From NCBI GenBank assembly GCA_963781285.1, contig CAWAFI010000018.1, forward strand, positions 186,001-250,000: a DNA stretch of 64,000 nt. Direction: 5' to 3'. This stretch comes from CAIWHR01 sp963781285 (lineage in GTDB: Bacteria; Pseudomonadota; Gammaproteobacteria; Burkholderiales; Casimicrobiaceae). Below are positions 61,370-64,000 of the stretch, piece by piece. The position numbers and the translations under genes are program-made. The notes beneath the pieces were generated by a model. That model had not been told where the DNA came from. It was given only the letters and a program-made list of their open reading frames with translations, and made no database searches. The first letter of the stretch is position 1. The number at the start of each line of letters is the position of its first letter.

Positions 61370-62269
61370 CTACCCGGTCACTTTTTCGCCGAAGAGCGCG
61401 ACGATCAGCTCGCGCAGCCAGCGCGTGCCGGGGTCGCCGGCGAAGCGCCAGGACCAGTGGACGCTGACGTCGAACGCCGGCAGACCGACCTGGGGGCGCC
61501 AGACGGTGTAGTCGCCCATCTCGCGGAACACGTCGGCCAGGCGGGCCGGCATCACGACGGCGAGATCGGTCGCGGCGAGGATGCGCGGCAGCACCAGAAA
61601 GTGCGGCATCGACAGCCTGATGTTGGTGGACAGGCCGAGATCCTTCAGCGCGCGCGCCGTCGCGCCGTGCGAGCGGACGACCGCGTAACGGAGCCGTGCG
61701 AGCGCCACGCGCGTCGGCGAGCGCCGGGCGAGCGGATGGGCAGCACGCATCAGCACGACATAACGCTCGGAGAGCAACACCGCGTGCTCGGCGTCCGCGA
61801 GCGTTGGGAGGTAGCCGAGAGCGAGATCGATACGGCCGCTTTCCAGCGCCGGCCCGATGTCCTTGTCGTCGAACTGGAAGGTCTCGAGGCGAACGTTCGG
61901 CGCCTCCGTGGCAAGCGCCTGCAGCAGCCGCGGCAGGAAAACCGTCTCGCCGATGTCGCTCATGTGCAAGCGGAAGGTGCGTTCCGAGGCGGCCGGATCG
62001 TAACGCTCACCTTCCTGGATCGCGACGTCGAGCACATGCAACGCATGGCGCACGGCCTCGGCGAGGCGGTCGGCCTTGGCCGTCGGTGCCATTCCCCCTT
62101 GCGTGCGCACGAACAGCGGGTCCTTGTAGAGAAGGCGCAGACGCTTGAGCCCGTGGCTCACCGTCGGCTGCGAGAGCCCGAGCCGTTCGGCGGCGCGACT
62201 GACGCTTCCTTCGCTGTGTACGGCGTGGAATGTCAGCAGCAGGTTCAGATCGACATCGGTAGTATTCAT
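61370..62269 (-). CDS. LysR-family transcriptional regulator (299 aa)
   Basis: The N-terminal winged helix (LNLLLTFHAVHSEGSVSRAAERLGLSQPTVSHGLKRLRLLYKDPLFVR) is classic LysR; a periplasmic-binding-like effector domain follows (about 90-299). ATG 62269 (MNTTDVDLN) is chosen over 62290. It is divergent from the indolepyruvate oxidoreductase gene and upstream, on the same strand, of the ThDP and ligase genes across a 297-bp gap, so it may regulate one or both sets. Confidence 0.92.
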   Translation of the reverse strand: MNTTDVDLNLLLTFHAVHSEGSVSRAAERLGLSQPTVSHGLKRLRLLYKDPLFVRTQGGMAPTAKADRLAEAVRHALHVLDVAIQEGERYDPAASERTFRLHMSDIGETVFLPRLLQALATEAPNVRLETFQFDDKDIGPALESGRIDLALGYLPTLADAEHAVLLSERYVVLMRAAHPLARRSPTRVALARLRYAVVRSHGATARALKDLGLSTNIRLSMPHFLVLPRILAATDLAVVMPARLADVFREMGDYTVWRPQVGLPAFDVSVHWSWRFAGDPGTRWLRELIVALFGEKVTG

Positions 62270-62276
62270 GAGAAGA

Positions 62277-62290
62277 ATGATCGATATCAA
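62277..62290. promoter_or_regulatory. Operator candidate between LysR and indolepyruvate oxidoreductase genes
   Basis: ATGATCGATATCAA is a partial dyad in the 98-bp divergent region. It fits a LysR-type T-N11-A site and also matches FNR-like TTGAT-N4-ATCAA at nine of ten positions. Both readings are plausible because the regulated enzyme family is oxygen-sensitive. It overlaps the region just upstream of the LysR start. Confidence 0.35.
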
Positions 62291-62367
62291 ATGTATGCTA
62301 TGGACAAATAATACGGCGGCGACTAGATTTCCGCCATCGGCCGATCGCGTCGGCCGCCGGGAGGGGC

Positions 62368-64000
62368 ATGGAAGTCTCGTTCAGCCGGGAAGCGCAGCAG
62401 CTTCGCCTCGGGCAGGGCGACGTCTTCCACGGCGAGGGAATCCTCGCGATCACCAAGGCGCTGCTGCAATCCGGTGTCGCCTACGTCGGCGGCTACCAGG
62501 GCGCGCCGGTGTCGCACCTGATGGACGTGCTGGTCCAATCGAAGGACTACCTGGCCGAGCTGGGCGTCCATGTCGAGGCCTGCGCCAACGAAGCGTCCGC
62601 CGCCGCGATGCTCGGCGCGTCGATCCACTACCCGCTGCGCGGCGCGGTGACGTGGAAATCGATCGTCGGCACCAACGTTGCCGCGGACGCGCTGTCGAAT
62701 CTCGCCTCGCCGGGCGTCACCGGCGGCGCGCTGATCGTCATCGGCGAGGACTACGGCGAAGGCGCCAGCGTCATCCAGGAACGCACGACGGCGTTCGCGC
62801 TCAAGTCGTCGCTGGTCCTGCTCGACCCGCGTCCCGACCTTTCCCACATGGTGCGCATGGTCGAAGAGGGCTTCGCGCTGTCGGAGGCCTCGAACACCCC
62901 GGTAATGCTGCAGCTGCGCATCCGCGCGTGTCACGTCCGCGGCAGTTTCGCGTGCAAGGACAATGTCGCGCCGCCGCTCTCGGCAAAGCATCCACAGGAC
63001 ACGCCCGCCCCATTCGACTACGGCCGGCTGTCGCATCCGCCATCGACGTTCCGCCACGAAAAGCTGAAGACCGGAGAGCGCTTGCCGGCCGCGCGGCGCT
63101 ACATCGTCGAACACGGGCTCAATGAAATCTTCGCGGGCCGCCGCGACGATCTCGGGATCATCGTTCAGGGCGGCCTGTACAACTCGCTGGTCCGCGCGCT
63201 GCAGGAGCTTGGGCTTGCCGACGAGTTCGGCAGCTCGACATTCTCGATGCTGGTGCTCAACGTGACGTGTCCGTTGGTGCCCGAGCAGATCCGCGATTTC
63301 TGCCTGGGCAAGCGCGCCGTGCTCGTGGTCGAGGAGGGCCAGCCCGAGTTCATCGAGCAGGAGATCATGGCGATCCTGCGCCGTCTGGACGTGAATACAC
63401 CGGTCCACGGCAAGGACCTGCTCGCGATGGCCGGCGAATACACGATCGAGGTGATCGCGCGCGGTGCAGCGGCCTTTGCGGGCAGGCACGCGCCGGAGCT
63501 GTCGCTTGCCGATGGACAGACCTGGTTGGACGGCATCGCGGCGCGGCGCGGCGCCGTCGACAAGCAACTCGCAAAGGCGCTGCCCGCGCGGCCGCCGCAA
63601 TTCTGCGTCGGCTGTCCGGAGCGGCCCGTCTTTGCGGCGCTGAAGCTCCTCCAGCAGGATATCGGCCGCGTGCACATCGCCGCCGACATCGGCTGCCATT
63701 CGTTCGCGTCGTTCGAGCCGTTCAACTCCGGCCACACGATCCTGGGCTACGGAATGAGTCTCGCGTCGCGCGCCGGCGTTTCGCCGGCGATGAGCCGCCG
63801 AGCGCTCGCGATCATGGGCGACGGCGGCTTCTGGCACAACGGCCTCGTCTCCGGCGTGCAGTCGGCGCTGTTCAACGGCGACGATGCGGTGCTCATCATT
63901 CTCAAGAACGGCTACACGTCGGCGACCGGCACGCAGGAGATCCTTTCGACGCCGGACGACCTGGACAAGGCGCGCGCGGAGGACAAGCAGCAAAGCCTCG
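62368..64000 (+). CDS. iorA: Indolepyruvate ferredoxin oxidoreductase, alpha-type subunit (3' truncated by window edge)
   Basis: Converts aryl pyruvates to aryl-acetyl-CoA with ferredoxin. The frame is open from 62368 to the window end (544 codons). The N-terminal part (FHGEGILAITKALLQSGVAYVGGYQGAP) is a pyruvate-oxidoreductase pyrimidine domain. FCVGCPERPVF and the ThDP motif MGDGGFWHNGLVSGVQSALFNG ... KNGYTSATG are strong. GGGAGGGG precedes the ATG. The C-terminal 2x4Fe-4S domain lies beyond the window. With phenylpyruvate as substrate it would yield phenylacetyl-CoA, the input of the paa pathway. Confidence 0.9.
   Translation, partial: MEVSFSREAQQLRLGQGDVFHGEGILAITKALLQSGVAYVGGYQGAPVSHLMDVLVQSKDYLAELGVHVEACANEASAAAMLGASIHYPLRGAVTWKSIVGTNVAADALSNLASPGVTGGALIVIGEDYGEGASVIQERTTAFALKSSLVLLDPRPDLSHMVRMVEEGFALSEASNTPVMLQLRIRACHVRGSFACKDNVAPPLSAKHPQDTPAPFDYGRLSHPPSTFRHEKLKTGERLPAARRYIVEHGLNEIFAGRRDDLGIIVQGGLYNSLVRALQELGLADEFGSSTFSMLVLNVTCPLVPEQIRDFCLGKRAVLVVEEGQPEFIEQEIMAILRRLDVNTPVHGKDLLAMAGEYTIEVIARGAAAFAGRHAPELSLADGQTWLDGIAARRGAVDKQLAKALPARPPQFCVGCPERPVFAALKLLQQDIGRVHIAADIGCHSFASFEPFNSGHTILGYGMSLASRAGVSPAMSRRALAIMGDGGFWHNGLVSGVQSALFNGDDAVLIILKNGYTSATGTQEILSTPDDLDKARAEDKQQSL

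Noticed and set aside
62323..63993. Antisense frame over the indolepyruvate oxidoreductase
   Set aside because: The plus strand has an uninterrupted enzyme frame with all motifs from 62368.

Overview
The window is GC-rich DNA (dense genes, strong G/C third-position bias, long antisense shadow frames) from a betaproteobacterium, most likely of the Burkholderiales. The evidence is a TctA-type tricarboxylate permease, a BCAM0308-family gene, a full PaaX-controlled phenylacetate set, a DUF6152/DUF6644 pair and a dispersed intergenic repeat. I see no rRNA, tRNA, CRISPR array, prophage or intact insertion sequence. The lineage call is inference.

Layout. 1-8.1 kb: 3' end of tctA, a small ORF, then myo-inositol genes iolD-iolE-iolB. 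A 238-bp MITE-like element sits in the last codons of iolB. After it come a CDGSH protein, two MaoC hotdog subunits and an Old-Yellow-Enzyme/FadH-like reductase. 8.1-13.4 kb: a prenyltransferase, then a signalling block: FecR-like protein, haem-binding Tll0287/HAMP sensor and Ser/Thr kinase (minus strand), and an adenylate cyclase fused to an FHA domain (plus strand). 13.4-22.8 kb: a stress / low-oxygen-like island: phosphoribosyltransferase, alpha/beta hydrolase, BCAM0308-family protein, nicotinate phosphoribosyltransferase, nicotinamidase, universal stress protein and Lon-like protease, divergent from archease-rtcB, with an FNR/ANR-like box between the divergent halves. 22.9-27.6 kb: a FAD oxidoreductase and CFA-type methyltransferase pair, an acidic ORF and a DEAD-box helicase. 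27.8-31.7 kb: an ABC transporter with a fused permease.

31.7-43.3 kb: phenylacetate catabolism: paaX divergent from paaABCDE, then an anti-sigma kinase gene with repeat and relic DNA, then paaN-G-H-I-K. paaF and paaJ are not in the window. paaC, paaD and a nearby cytochrome c gene each carry an apparent one-base insertion. 43.3-53.4 kb: PQQ-type sugar dehydrogenase and cytochrome c, small membrane or secreted proteins, a large cyclase-STAND-TPR regulator, an EIIA protein, a CNNM/CorC-type protein and a TIR-domain protein beside gene relics. 53.9-57.7 kb: CYTH-like protein, zinc metallopeptidase, SDR protein and HD-domain hydrolase. 57.8-64 kb: acyl-CoA ligase, ThDP enzyme, LysR regulator and the 5' part of an indolepyruvate ferredoxin oxidoreductase.

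How they fit. The PaaABCDE epoxidase, PaaG, PaaN, PaaH and PaaK form a phenylacetyl-CoA route. The terminal oxidoreductase could supply aryl-acetyl-CoA from aryl pyruvates and feed the same route. Two class III cyclases, a kinase, an FHA domain and an HD hydrolase point to phosphorylation and cyclic-nucleotide signalling. The most novel leads are the iolB element, the dispersed repeat pair, the haem sensor-kinase operon with a duplicated kinase tail, the FNR-like box over the Lon/archease-RtcB locus, and the TIR gene with its relic neighbourhood.
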